Positions 1-7,584 of a stretch of DNA of 12,300 bases are shown here, piece after piece. The translations under genes and the position numbers were made by a program. How positions within the stretch are numbered: position 1 is the first letter of the stretch; each line of letters starts with the position of its first letter. The notes beneath the pieces were generated by a model. That model worked only from the letters and a program-made list of their open reading frames with translations, did no database searches and was not told the origin of the DNA. The stretch lies in contig PBJL01000022.1 in the NCBI GenBank assembly GCA_002721105.1, forward strand, positions 58,564-70,863, in the 5' to 3' direction. This DNA is from Acidiferrobacteraceae bacterium. GTDB taxonomy: Bacteria; Pseudomonadota; Gammaproteobacteria; Arenicellales; UBA868.

Positions 1-872
1 TTAATTGTTGATTCTTCGTCAGTCATTCCAACAATTATTAATGTACCTCCGAGGCCGAGCATTTGATAACCGCTTTCAATAGTATTTGATCGGCCAATCA
101 CTTCGAAGACATAATCTGCCCCGCCATCTGATAGTTCTAATACCTCTTGCACTCCATCCGCCTTGTTGCTATTAACAAAGTGGGTGGCTCCAAATTCACG
201 AGCGTATTCCAATTTATTATCCAAAATATCTACTGCAATGATGCGGCCGGCTCCAACAAGTGAGGCTCCTTGGATAACATTTAGACCGACACCACCGCAA
301 CCGATGACTACGACTGTGGCGCCAGCTTTAACTTTAGCGGTGTTTATAACAGATCCGACCCCAGTGCTAACTGCACACCCAACCAAGCAAGCTTTGTCGA
401 GCGGCATGTCAAGCCTGATAGGCACAGCACCCGACTCTGGGACAACAACATATTCCGAAAAACAAGCTGTCCTAGCGAATGCATGAATAGTTTGGCCGCC
501 TTTATGCAGACGACTTGTCCCGTCAAACATAGTATATCTCGGTGCTTCTATACCGTTACACAAAACCGGCCTCCCGATGGTGCAGTACTTACACCCACCA
601 CAATTCGCTCTGAAATTTAGCACGACATGTTGCCCTGGCTTAATTTTTTTAACCCCAGGACCGACTTCCTCTACAACCCCTGCTCCTTCATGCCCAAAGA
701 CAGCTGGTAATGGGTGTGTCCACTCTCCAGTTATTAAGTGATAGTCCGAATAACAGACCCCAGCAGCTGCTAAACGTACTAAAACCTCGCCCTCTTTCGG
801 TTCTTCTAGATCCAGCGATTCAACGACCATGGGGTCATTGGTTTTATATAAAACTGCTGCTTTCGTTTTCAT
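1..872 (-). CDS. Zinc-dependent alcohol dehydrogenase (MDR family), C-terminus beyond the window
   Basis: Translating the minus strand from the ATG at 870-872 gives an open frame of 290 codons that leaves the left edge without a stop, so about 80 residues of a typical 370-residue protein are missing. It is a medium-chain dehydrogenase oxidising an alcohol to an aldehyde or ketone with NAD(P). Visible catalytic-zinc ligands are C40 (GVCYSDYH), H61-E62 (FGHEGAG) and C166. The structural-zinc lobe is intact, with C91, C94, C97 and C105 spaced 2-2-7. The Rossmann motif GCGGVG is at 191-196, followed by an acidic D215 that suggests NAD rather than NADP. Subfamily resembles class III/zinc-type ADHs, but the substrate cannot be read. 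A GAGG at 886-889 lies 13 nt before the ATG, a long spacing. It follows the nucleoside hydrolase gene after 326 bp and may be transcribed separately; a role in the same pathway is inference. Confidence 0.9.
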   Translation of the reverse strand, partial: MKTKAAVLYKTNDPMVVESLDLEEPKEGEVLVRLAAAGVCYSDYHLITGEWTHPLPAVFGHEGAGVVEEVGPGVKKIKPGQHVVLNFRANCGGCKYCTIGRPVLCNGIEAPRYTMFDGTSRLHKGGQTIHAFARTACFSEYVVVPESGAVPIRLDMPLDKACLVGCAVSTGVGSVINTAKVKAGATVVVIGCGGVGLNVIQGASLVGAGRIIAVDILDNKLEYAREFGATHFVNSNKADGVQEVLELSDGGADYVFEVIGRSNTIESGYQMLGLGGTLIIVGMTDEESTI

Positions 873-1198
873 ATCGATAAATTGTCCTCATAAACACTAG
901 ATGAAGGATGTTGACCCATAATGGCGCATAATTTCATTAGTGAAATATCGTCGAATTTTGAAAAAAGTTAGATAAAAGAGCTAAAATCAAAGGCCCCGAC
1001 AAGTATAGCTATGCAGTCAACATATTAAAGTCAAAAGCGAATGGGACGCCGGGTAACTACGAGTATCTCCATTTGGCTTCCTGACTGCATTTAACAGTGC
1101 ATCTCCATCAAAAGGGCGTTAGGCTTGCTATTAGAGATGTAATAGCAACTTTTAACCCTAATCTTGCTAAATGAAGCCCATATAAAACGGGAAAGTTG
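873..1198. promoter_or_regulatory. 326-bp gene-free gap between nucleoside hydrolase and alcohol dehydrogenase
   Basis: No credible coding frame was found on either strand. The gap should hold the 3' end of the transporter-hydrolase transcript and the promoter of the dehydrogenase. Seen in it: a minus-strand TATACT (plus 1002-1007) that could be a -10 box, with no good -35; the direct repeat AGTCAA at 1015-1020 and 1029-1034; the 9-bp inverted pair ATGCAGTCA (1011-1019) and TGACTGCAT (1082-1090); and a separate hairpin at 1125-1148. No intrinsic terminator for the minus strand is visible. These may be regulator sites, but none matches a consensus I can name. Confidence 0.4.
1125..1148. repeat. 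Perfect 9-bp inverted repeat, TTGCTATTA / TAATAGCAA
   Basis: The arms 1125-1133 and 1140-1148 are exact reverse complements around a 6-nt centre, 51 bp downstream of the nucleoside hydrolase stop. On the minus strand, the direction of the operon, the stem is followed by GCCTAACG with no U-tract, so it is not a standard intrinsic terminator there. On the plus strand CTTTT follows, but no plus-strand gene ends here. It could be an operator for the dehydrogenase or an RNA 3'-end stabiliser. Confidence 0.45.
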
Positions 1199-2203
1199 TC
1201 AGAGCTTTTTAGTTAAACGTTCTAGCATCAAAGATTCATATCTTTCTCCATCGGCCGTCATCGTAACTTCCACCTGTGGTGTGTCTGCGCTAGGATAAAG
1301 ATAAGGGTGCTCGCCACTAAGAAACCGATCAGTATCGCATCGCATTGAGACGCAGTTGAATAGTGTACGATCGATGCACATTGCTAATGTTAATGGATCC
1401 CACATGACGGCACCTTCCCTGTCTCTATAATCTAATTGCCAACGAACCCATGGCCGTGCTGTATTTGCAAGAAAACTGTGATAAGGCGTTCCAACCGCTT
1501 GAATGGCGTCAACATGCTCCATACGCAAAAGAGATGTCAGACAAACTTGACTTGTTACAAAAGTGAATGGTATTCCCGATCGAACAACAATGGAGGTCGC
1601 TTCCGGATCGTAGGTAGTGTTCATTTTAATAATGTACTGCCATATGTCTGGATCATCGATCTCTGATGTTATGGTAGATGCCCACCACGGTTGTCCGGTA
1701 TCCCCACCCATGTGAATAACTTCCTTAACTAGAGGAGCTATGTCTGGATCAACTAACAATGCTAGAGCTAAATTGGTATGTGAGCCTTCCTTAACTATAA
1801 CAACTTCACCGGGATTTTCCCGGACTGCTTTAATTATGAACTCATGAGCAGGTAAAGATGACTTTTGAGTTTTAACTTGTGGCAAAGGTGGCATATCTTT
1901 CCATAGAAACGCATAATCCCTCGTCCAACCATCAAGAAAATCGAAATTTGCAGTGACATCTTGCAATATCGGGAGTTCGCGCCCTTCTGCCACCGGTATA
2001 TCTGTTCGCCCAGCAAGCTCTAATATTCGCAGGGAGTTTTCAGTAGATTCATGTGCCCGACAGTTACCAGCGCACGTCGTTATTCCTATCAAATCGATCT
2101 CTGGAGAAGCTAATGCTAGCGCGATGGCTATACCATCATCTACATCGCGGCAAGGTATACCCGTCGCTGTATCAACATCAAGAATAACCTTTACTTTATT
2201 CAT
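1199..2203 (-). CDS. Inosine-uridine nucleoside hydrolase family protein, divergent active site
   Basis: A 334-residue protein, the usual length for the nucleoside hydrolase (IUNH) fold. Family enzymes hydrolyse the N-glycosidic bond of ribosides to a base and ribose with a bound calcium. Seen: D9 and D11, then D22-D23, together standing for the DxDxxxDD calcium motif but with extra residues (12-21) in the loop; TTCAGN at 42-47; HTNLALAL with T143-N144; HMGG at 164-167; N195 followed by DPEA; and D269 as the probable last calcium ligand. Residue 268, just before D269, is Trp where many nucleoside hydrolases have the catalytic His. No signal peptide is seen, so it should be cytosolic and act after uptake. 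GGGAG lies about 9 nt before the ATG. It follows the ATPase gene by 77 bp on the same strand and is probably co-transcribed. The substrate may be an unusual riboside rather than inosine or uridine. Confidence 0.85.
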   Translation of the reverse strand: MNKVKVILDVDTATGIPCRDVDDGIAIALALASPEIDLIGITTCAGNCRAHESTENSLRILELAGRTDIPVAEGRELPILQDVTANFDFLDGWTRDYAFLWKDMPPLPQVKTQKSSLPAHEFIIKAVRENPGEVVIVKEGSHTNLALALLVDPDIAPLVKEVIHMGGDTGQPWWASTITSEIDDPDIWQYIIKMNTTYDPEATSIVVRSGIPFTFVTSQVCLTSLLRMEHVDAIQAVGTPYHSFLANTARPWVRWQLDYRDREGAVMWDPLTLAMCIDRTLFNCVSMRCDTDRFLSGEHPYLYPSADTPQVEVTMTADGERYESLMLERLTKKL

Positions 2204-2280
2204 TTTAGTTTTCTCCCATTAACTATATGCCAATTTAGTAAAATGATTAGTAGTCGGCATTAATTAATTAAAATTCAATA

Positions 2281-3330
2281 TTAATCTTTGGGTAACACCC
2301 AAATTTTCTCAGCTGGAAAACGGATATTGACATTGCTATTATCGGGATATGCATTTTTACTGCTGGCATCCGCGATCACCTCAAATTCATGGTCTTCACA
2401 TTTGATTTTGTATTTAGTGTAAGTCCCCACATAAACATGAGATTTTACCGACCCTGAAACTGTGTTAGCGCCTTTTTCAGTCACTCCAAACTCAATATCT
2501 TCCGGTCGAATACTAAGGACACCAGCGCCTCCTTCATAAGAAGAGCGTGGAGCATTAAACTTACCGATATTGGTTGTAATTTCGTCGTTTGTGTAGTTAC
2601 CTTCTACAAAGTTTACTCCGCCAAAAAATTTGGCTGCTCGAAGACTTCCGGGCTGATTGTAGAAAACTTCAGGAATGTCATACTGCTGTAAAACGCCATC
2701 AAATATCAGAGCTATCCTATCGGCTAACATTACTGCTTCTTCTTGGTCATGAGTTACAAACACGGTGGTTATTCCCATTTTTTCCTGTATGTCCCGGATA
2801 AGCTCGCGCATTTCATCCCTAAGATGCGCATCCAAATTACTGAGCGGTTCGTCCAAGAGCAGAACTTTGGGCTCGACGATTAATGCTCTTGCAAGAGCAA
2901 TTCGCTGTTGCTGACCGCCAGACAGTTGAGATGGCTTCCGATTTTGAACTCCTGGTAATTGAACGAGCTCTAGCATTTCCAGAACTTTTCTTTCAATTAC
3001 TTTTTTATCTTCTCGTGCCATTTTAAGCCCAAATCCAACATTATCACCCACACTCATATACGGGAAAAGTAGGTAATTCTGAAATACCATCACGGCGCCT
3101 CTTCGCTCTGCTGGAATTGGTAAGACCGATTTGCCATCAAACAAAATATCTCCGCTAGTGGGAGTTAAGATGCCGGCTATCATTTTCATAGCAGTTGTTT
3201 TGCCGCATCCTGAAGGCCCCAACAACGCGTTAAGTTGGCCAGATTGTATATCCAGATTGAGCTTATCAAGCGCTGGTTTGCTGGTGTTTGAATATATTTG
3301 GCTTAGTTCAGAAAGAACAAGATGAGTCAT
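2281..3330 (-). CDS. ABC transporter ATP-binding protein with C-terminal TOBE-like region
   Basis: This is the energising subunit of the import system, a cytoplasmic ATPase that docks on the two permeases. Seen in the 349 residues: Walker A GPSGCGKT at 38-45, Q-loop Q84, signature LSGGQQQ at 136-142, Walker B LLLDEP at 157-162, D-loop SNLD and switch His H194. Residues from about 240 onward form the beta-rich TOBE-like extension of the PotA/MalK/UgpC class, ending with RPEDIEFG-like and FPAEKIWVL segments. Its start overlaps the stop of the preceding permease by one base (TAATG), and GGAGG (plus 3337-3341) lies 6 nt before the ATG, so translation is probably coupled. The E. coli counterpart YnjD is much shorter and lacks this extension, so the ATPase may have come from a different importer class. 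Confidence 0.95.
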   Translation of the reverse strand: MTHLVLSELSQIYSNTSKPALDKLNLDIQSGQLNALLGPSGCGKTTAMKMIAGILTPTSGDILFDGKSVLPIPAERRGAVMVFQNYLLFPYMSVGDNVGFGLKMAREDKKVIERKVLEMLELVQLPGVQNRKPSQLSGGQQQRIALARALIVEPKVLLLDEPLSNLDAHLRDEMRELIRDIQEKMGITTVFVTHDQEEAVMLADRIALIFDGVLQQYDIPEVFYNQPGSLRAAKFFGGVNFVEGNYTNDEITTNIGKFNAPRSSYEGGAGVLSIRPEDIEFGVTEKGANTVSGSVKSHVYVGTYTKYKIKCEDHEFEVIADASSKNAYPDNSNVNIRFPAEKIWVLPKD

Positions 3331-4157
3331 TATCGGCCTCCACCTAATCCACTGACTGCGGCATTTTCGCCGGTAAGATATTTAGAAGTTACAAAAAGAA
3401 CAATAAGTGCAGGAATCATAAAGATAATACTCACGGCACCAGCTACTGGTCGATCCCCACTTCGTGCAAAATTAAAGAGCAACATTGCGAGGGTTTGGAC
3501 TTTTCCCCCGCCAATAATCAAAGTAAGTAAATATTGATACCACGATAACAGAAAAGAAAACAACGCCGCTACAACTATGCCTGGAAATATCGCAGGCCAT
3601 GTTACATAACGAAAGTTACGAATAGGATTAGCGCCTAAGACGCGCCCCTGCTCTTCAAATTCGGGATTGTAGTTGGAAAAGACTCCCCACATAACCATTG
3701 TTGCATAGGTCACAGAACTGATTAAGTGAACTAGAATTACTCCAGTGTAAGTATTAGCGAGATGGTATCGCAAAAATAATCCATGGACACCAAAAACCGA
3801 TGCGAGTCCCGGTATGATGGTAGGAGCCAATATCAAAAATTCCATCACCCGCTTTCCTTTGAATTGATATAAACCTAAAGACCTCCCTGCTGGTATTGCT
3901 ATCGCTACCGATACAACGGTAACCACAACAGCTATAACCATTGAATCAATCGTTGCATCTAAAACACCAGACGAAGGTTTCAAAAGATATAGCCAAGCTC
4001 TGGTACTCCAGGCCTCAGGCAGGAAGGCGGGGAATCTCCATCGAAGACTAAAGGACCATAGCCATAAAGGAACAAATGGTGCTACGACCCAGATAATAAT
4101 CATAAAAAGAGCAAACCACCGGACGACTCGACCTAAACCTATTTTTCGCTTATCCAT
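3330..4157 (-). CDS. ABC transporter permease, second inner-membrane subunit
   Basis: A 275-residue inner-membrane protein of the MetI-like permease fold. Hydrophobic segments are visible near residues 12-36, 70-92, 106-128, 138-160, 188-212 and 240-260, which fits six helices. The cytoplasmic EAA loop that contacts the ATPase runs from about 166 to 193 (EFEEQGRVLGANP, then WPAIFPG). It corresponds to the C-terminal half of the fused E. coli YnjC-type permease (known family knowledge); here it is a separate gene. It starts 45 bp after the first permease gene and ends in a TAATG overlap with the ATPase gene. A GGAAG about 11 nt before the ATG may be the ribosome site. It should form a heterodimer with the protein encoded at 4203-5099. 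Confidence 0.92.
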   Translation of the reverse strand: MDKRKIGLGRVVRWFALFMIIIWVVAPFVPLWLWSFSLRWRFPAFLPEAWSTRAWLYLLKPSSGVLDATIDSMVIAVVVTVVSVAIAIPAGRSLGLYQFKGKRVMEFLILAPTIIPGLASVFGVHGLFLRYHLANTYTGVILVHLISSVTYATMVMWGVFSNYNPEFEEQGRVLGANPIRNFRYVTWPAIFPGIVVAALFSFLLSWYQYLLTLIIGGGKVQTLAMLLFNFARSGDRPVAGAVSIIFMIPALIVLFVTSKYLTGENAAVSGLGGGR

Positions 4158-4202
4158 TTCTTCGTGTCTTCCAATAATTATGGTTTTAACTCTTAAAACA
4201 GA

Positions 4203-5099
4203 TTATCCGTCTGATCGGATGAATTTCCGATTAAGCCACATGTAAACGAACACCAATACGGTTCCTATCACGGCGATAACTAACGCTTGTGCTACCCCGA
4301 TAGGATGATTTCTAAGGTCATAATGTGTGTAATCCTTGACTGCCTCGACTGCCAATACTGCCGGATAAGTCTGGCCCAAGATTGTTGGAATCACAAAATC
4401 ACCAAAGAAAAACGCCATCACAGCTACCGAAACTATAAGAACGCCTGGAAGGACAAGCGGTAAAAGTACATAGCGAAACCGCTGCCATCTGTTAGCACCT
4501 AATGTCTGTGCAACGGCCTCGTAGTCCTCTCCTATTGATTGAAGTATTGCTAAAACTATAACCCCGATGAAAGGGGTTTCTTTCCATACGTACTCGATTA
4601 TGATTCCAATTGCCCAAGCATCGTTCACTAATATCGGAAAATCAGACGGAGCGTCCATCCAACCCAACGCGTGTCCAATTCGGGCAAAAAATCCACTTTG
4701 CGAGAACAGCATTAAAATACCTATTGCACCGACAACATGTGGAATGGGCAAATTAAATGAAAACATGAATGTAAAAAACTGCTTTCCGCGAAAACTTTGC
4801 CGCAACACCAACCCGAACGCTAATGCTAACGCTACTGATAGTATAGTTGGTGTTATTGCAACATGAAGTGTCATAAATAACGATCTATAAAAACCAACGT
4901 CGGCGAATATTGCTCTATAAGCATCAAGATTGGGTTCGGTAAGACCAATTCTAGGCATATAATTGAGACTCTCTGCTATGCCAAATCCAAGGCCTCCAAG
5001 AAATAAAAAGAGAACTAATATTAATGCGGGGCTAAGCAGTATCCATGGGCGACCTTTCGCATAGATACGACTCCATCCCGTATAAAATACTGATCTCAT
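4203..5099 (-). CDS. ABC transporter permease, first inner-membrane subunit
   Basis: A 298-residue membrane protein of the same binding-protein-dependent importer. A first long hydrophobic helix lies at about 19-42, then a periplasmic stretch (43-70), and further helices near 76-100, 108-133, 161-185, 212-235 and 268-288. The EAA loop is well formed at about 194-219 (EAVAQTLGANRWQRF followed by VLLPLVLPG). It corresponds to the N-terminal half of YnjC-type fused permeases. It is the first gene after the binding protein, 115 bp downstream with a strong hairpin between them. The ribosome site is weak (GAG about 12 nt before the ATG), which together with the hairpin would give less permease than binding protein. 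That expression statement is inference. Confidence 0.92.
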   Translation of the reverse strand: MRSVFYTGWSRIYAKGRPWILLSPALILVLFLFLGGLGFGIAESLNYMPRIGLTEPNLDAYRAIFADVGFYRSLFMTLHVAITPTILSVALALAFGLVLRQSFRGKQFFTFMFSFNLPIPHVVGAIGILMLFSQSGFFARIGHALGWMDAPSDFPILVNDAWAIGIIIEYVWKETPFIGVIVLAILQSIGEDYEAVAQTLGANRWQRFRYVLLPLVLPGVLIVSVAVMAFFFGDFVIPTILGQTYPAVLAVEAVKDYTHYDLRNHPIGVAQALVIAVIGTVLVFVYMWLNRKFIRSDG

Positions 5100-5157
5100 A
5101 TTCTGTGACTCAAATCGGAATTTCTAAATTCGTCAAGGCAGTGCGCTCTATTAAATA

Positions 5158-5190
5158 ATAAGCAGTGGGCAGACATCGCCCACTGCTTAT
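5158..5190 (-). terminator. Perfect 13-bp intercistronic hairpin between binding-protein and permease genes
   Basis: Arms 5158-5170 (ATAAGCAGTGGGC) and 5178-5190 (GCCCACTGCTTAT) are exact reverse complements around the 7-nt loop 5171-5177. On the minus strand the stem begins 24 nt after the binding-protein stop and is followed by TATTTAAT, a poor U-tract. It therefore looks like a leaky terminator or a 3'-end stabilising stem of the kind known between binding-protein and permease genes in ABC operons (malE-malF, hisJ-hisQ), rather than a full stop. Confidence 0.75.
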
Positions 5191-5214
5191 AACTTATAAC
5201 ACAACCCAACAGTT

Positions 5215-6477
5215 TTACTTCTCTACGACGTTTTTCTGCCAACCTTCTTCTATCAACTTGATTAATTCTGTGCCGATTCCAGGAAGAGCTTTATTCATAT
5301 CTTCCGGCGTAAGAGCTCCGGCACCAAAATCGAGTGCTCTGAATTTAGCTGCCACAGCTTCAGGTAGCAGATCAATAGATACAGCAGGGATATCGCCACG
5401 AGTAGCCGGATCAGCATAGTAAAGTTGTACTTCAGGATCTTGAAGCTCATTAGCTAAGACTAATGCGCCAGCTTTGTTAGGCGAATTTGCCATTATGCCA
5501 ACATAATGGGTATCTGATACGGTTCCATCATCGAAGACCATGCCAACTGTACTCGGTGGAAAAATTCCCTCCGCTGTTCGAGATGCCGCTAAAAATGCTC
5601 CAGTTGCCATGCCAAAATCAACTTCTCCATTAGCATACAGCTCGTCTAGAGGAGCACGGTCCGTAGGATAAGTAGATCCTTCTCTCCAAAGGCATGGTTC
5701 CATCTTATTTAAAGCATCCCATAAAGCGGGTGACTTTTCGTCCCAATTTGCTTTCATAGCTGGAGAAAACTGTCCTATCCATTGATCAACACCACCGGTA
5801 ACGCGGTAGAAAACTTCAGTTACGAAACGGCGCCCTGTGAAAGTTGGGAGTACAGGATACGTAAAACGTCCGGGGTTATCGCATACCCATGTAATGAGTT
5901 CATCCACAGTGCCGGGAGGGTTTGCTACATTTTCTGAGTCGTAGAACAAGATAAATTTGCCGTGACCCCAATGTGATTCATACCCTTCAACGGGATTACC
6001 AAAATCCTGTGTCCAACCAGGATTATCAGCTGCAATATATTTTGCGTTGGGCAATTGCGCTGCATAGGGGCCAAAAAGTAAATCAGCTTGTCTTAAAGTA
6101 TAGTAAGAGTTCCCATTAATCCAAATCATATCGATTGAACCATCATCGGTTCGGCCAGCATTGAACTCACCAATAACTTGATTAACGGCAGCCATGGTTG
6201 ATTCAATCAAAATACAATTGATGCCAACATTGTATTTATCCATCAACCGGTTATGTAAATATTCGCATACGAAAGCGTTATGCTTAATATTTCCACCCCA
6301 AAAATGAAAGGTCACGGTTTGACCACTTGCTTCCGCCAACACCTGATTCCAATCCATACTACTTGTCGCACGAGTTATGATTGGCCAGTCTTTGTCGACC
6401 GTTTTCCCGCCAGCAAAAGTCGGCAAAGAAATCGCAAATACTAAGGCTGCGACCAATAATTTAATCCGAAGAGCCAT
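5215..6477 (-). CDS. ynjB: YnjB-type ABC transporter periplasmic substrate-binding protein
   Basis: A 420-residue secreted solute-binding protein. Residues 1-22 are a clear Sec signal (basic MALRIK, hydrophobic core, TFA at the likely cleavage site), with no lipobox Cys. The mature part matches remembered E. coli YnjB features: GQTVTFHFWGG at 52-62, GSIDMIWINGNSYYTLRQ at 113-130, NPGRFTYP at 201-208, PTFTG at 211-215, PCLWREG at 261-267 and ADPATRGD at 355-362. YnjB systems are annotated as 'putative thiamine' importers, but the ligand has not been settled and this locus carries no thiamine genes. The start is fixed by a perfect AGGAGG (plus 6484-6489) 6 nt before the ATG, the best ribosome site in the window. 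Four Cys (71, 88, 199, 262) could form disulphides in the periplasm. It is the promoter-proximal gene of the importer operon. Confidence 0.88.
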   Translation of the reverse strand: MALRIKLLVAALVFAISLPTFAGGKTVDKDWPIITRATSSMDWNQVLAEASGQTVTFHFWGGNIKHNAFVCEYLHNRLMDKYNVGINCILIESTMAAVNQVIGEFNAGRTDDGSIDMIWINGNSYYTLRQADLLFGPYAAQLPNAKYIAADNPGWTQDFGNPVEGYESHWGHGKFILFYDSENVANPPGTVDELITWVCDNPGRFTYPVLPTFTGRRFVTEVFYRVTGGVDQWIGQFSPAMKANWDEKSPALWDALNKMEPCLWREGSTYPTDRAPLDELYANGEVDFGMATGAFLAASRTAEGIFPPSTVGMVFDDGTVSDTHYVGIMANSPNKAGALVLANELQDPEVQLYYADPATRGDIPAVSIDLLPEAVAAKFRALDFGAGALTPEDMNKALPGIGTELIKLIEEGWQKNVVEK

Positions 6478-6772
6478 CTTGATCCTCCTATCTGGATATA
6501 AAGATTAAAAATTCCAATGCGAGTCACACAACAGTTGAGTGTCTCGCCGTACGCTATTGTAACTTGCGCCAAACGATTTTTGGCTATAAAAATTTCCATA
6601 ATCAGACTGTTATCCATACCTAAAATCTATGTTCATAGGATATATTTCTCCTAAAAGTCGGCTAAATACTAACTTTCCGGGATTTTTAGTAGGCTAAGAT
6701 GTTACTCTTGTCCTCAGTTGACAATTTAATGGAACGGATAAAAATTTCAAGGAATATCGCTTATTTGAGCTT
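6478..6772. promoter_or_regulatory. Divergent control region between importer operon and aldolase operon
   Basis: This 295-bp A+T-rich stretch must hold the 5' signals of both arms. For the plus strand, TTGACA at 6718-6723 is an exact -35 box; AAAAAT at 6740-6745 is a mediocre -10 with a 16-bp spacer, giving a leader of only about 20 nt. For the minus strand, TACAAT (plus 6556-6561) is a possible -10, and the 17 bp upstream of it leads to the palindrome GCCAAA-CGATT-TTTGGC (6568-6584), whose outer arm lies where the -35 box would be. A second small palindrome, CTATG-TT-CATAG, is near 6628-6639. No regulator gene is in the window and no known operator was matched. Confidence 0.4.
6568..6584. 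promoter_or_regulatory. Operator-like palindrome GCCAAA-N5-TTTGGC
   Basis: Perfect 6-bp arms (6568-6573 and 6579-6584) around CGATT, 91 bp upstream of the binding-protein ATG. The outer arm overlaps the -35 position of a candidate minus-strand promoter whose -10 would be TACAAT at plus 6556-6561. The geometry fits a repressor site, but a palindrome of this size can occur by chance. Confidence 0.3.
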
Positions 6773-7552
6773 ATGAATAAGAATCAGATAAGAGCCAAAT
6801 GGGCTCAACGAGAAGGAGTATTAGCTGCATGGGCCATGTTAGGGAATCCCGAAACCTGTGGAATTCTTGCTCAAAGTGGTGTCGATTCAGTAGTCCTAGA
6901 TTGGCAACATGGCCTCCGAATTAATGAAGTCACTTTGGTTGAATGCATTGAATCGATTTGTCGAAAAGAGGATGTTGCTCCCCTAGTGCGCGTACCAAAC
7001 GCGGATGATTATCGTATATCACACGTGTTAGATGCTGGTGCTTGTGGCGTACTGGTCGCTATGGTTAACACTCCTGAGGAAGCTGCTCACGCTGTAAATG
7101 CATGCAGGTACTCACCCTTAGGCCACCGTAGTCTAGGCTTAATGCCTCACCAACTTTCTAAGGAATCTATAACCGATTATGTGAAGAGAGCAGATCAAGA
7201 GATTATCTGCATTGTAATGATCGAAACAAAACAAGGCCTAAATAGCATTGAAGAGATCTGCAGTGTAAATGGGCTAGATGGAGTATATATCGGACCGTAT
7301 GACCTTTCTCTCGATATGGGTATACCTTCTGAAGAATTTGTAAACCATCCAGAACATATTGCAGCAGTTGAGAGAATTTTCCAAGCTGCCGATAATCATG
7401 GAATAGTGGCAGGACATCATGGTTTCGATATTGATGATACTCTCAAATGGATTAAGATGGGATCGTTGTTTTCCCAATTTGGATCAGACTTATCATTCAT
7501 TTATTCAGGAGCCCAAACTAACATAGATGCACTCAAAAAGAGCGACACCTGA
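6773..7552 (+). CDS. HpcH/HpaI family class II aldolase
   Basis: A 259-residue cytosolic enzyme of the HpcH/HpaI family, which cleaves 2-keto-3-deoxy or 4-hydroxy-2-oxo acids to pyruvate and an aldehyde using a divalent metal. Residues that align in order and position with the E. coli HpaI active site are H46 (DWQHG), R73 (VRVPNAD), metal ligands E151 (MIETKQG) and D177 (IGPYDLS). The block DAGACGVLVAMVNTPEEA at 87-104 and RYSPLGHRSLG at 112-122 are family signatures. The position before H46 is Gln instead of the common Glu (DxEHG). Upstream, AAGGA (6749-6753) is 19 nt from the ATG, so the ribosome site is poor. It is the first gene of a plus-strand pair with the RraA-family gene and divergent from the importer. 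The exact keto-acid substrate is not readable. Confidence 0.9.
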   Translation: MNKNQIRAKWAQREGVLAAWAMLGNPETCGILAQSGVDSVVLDWQHGLRINEVTLVECIESICRKEDVAPLVRVPNADDYRISHVLDAGACGVLVAMVNTPEEAAHAVNACRYSPLGHRSLGLMPHQLSKESITDYVKRADQEIICIVMIETKQGLNSIEEICSVNGLDGVYIGPYDLSLDMGIPSEEFVNHPEHIAAVERIFQAADNHGIVAGHHGFDIDDTLKWIKMGSLFSQFGSDLSFIYSGAQTNIDALKKSDT

Positions 7553-7584
7553 TATTTTTTCGCCCTATTCAAATTGGATTAATT

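Noticed and set aside
163..486. Plus-strand frame inside the alcohol dehydrogenase
   Set aside because: The minus-strand dehydrogenase covers this stretch with all zinc and cofactor motifs; the plus frame is its shadow.
1125..1148. Intrinsic terminator for the nucleoside hydrolase transcript
   Set aside because: The stem is good, but the bases following it on the minus strand are GCCTAACG, not a U-run; it is kept only as an inverted repeat.
6478..6772. TPP (thiamine) riboswitch upstream of the YnjB-type gene
   Set aside because: YnjB systems are labelled putative thiamine importers, so I looked on the minus strand for the THI-box core (CTGAGA and the later conserved GAACCTGAT-type element). 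Only a CTGAGG is present and no matching second part, so there is no support.
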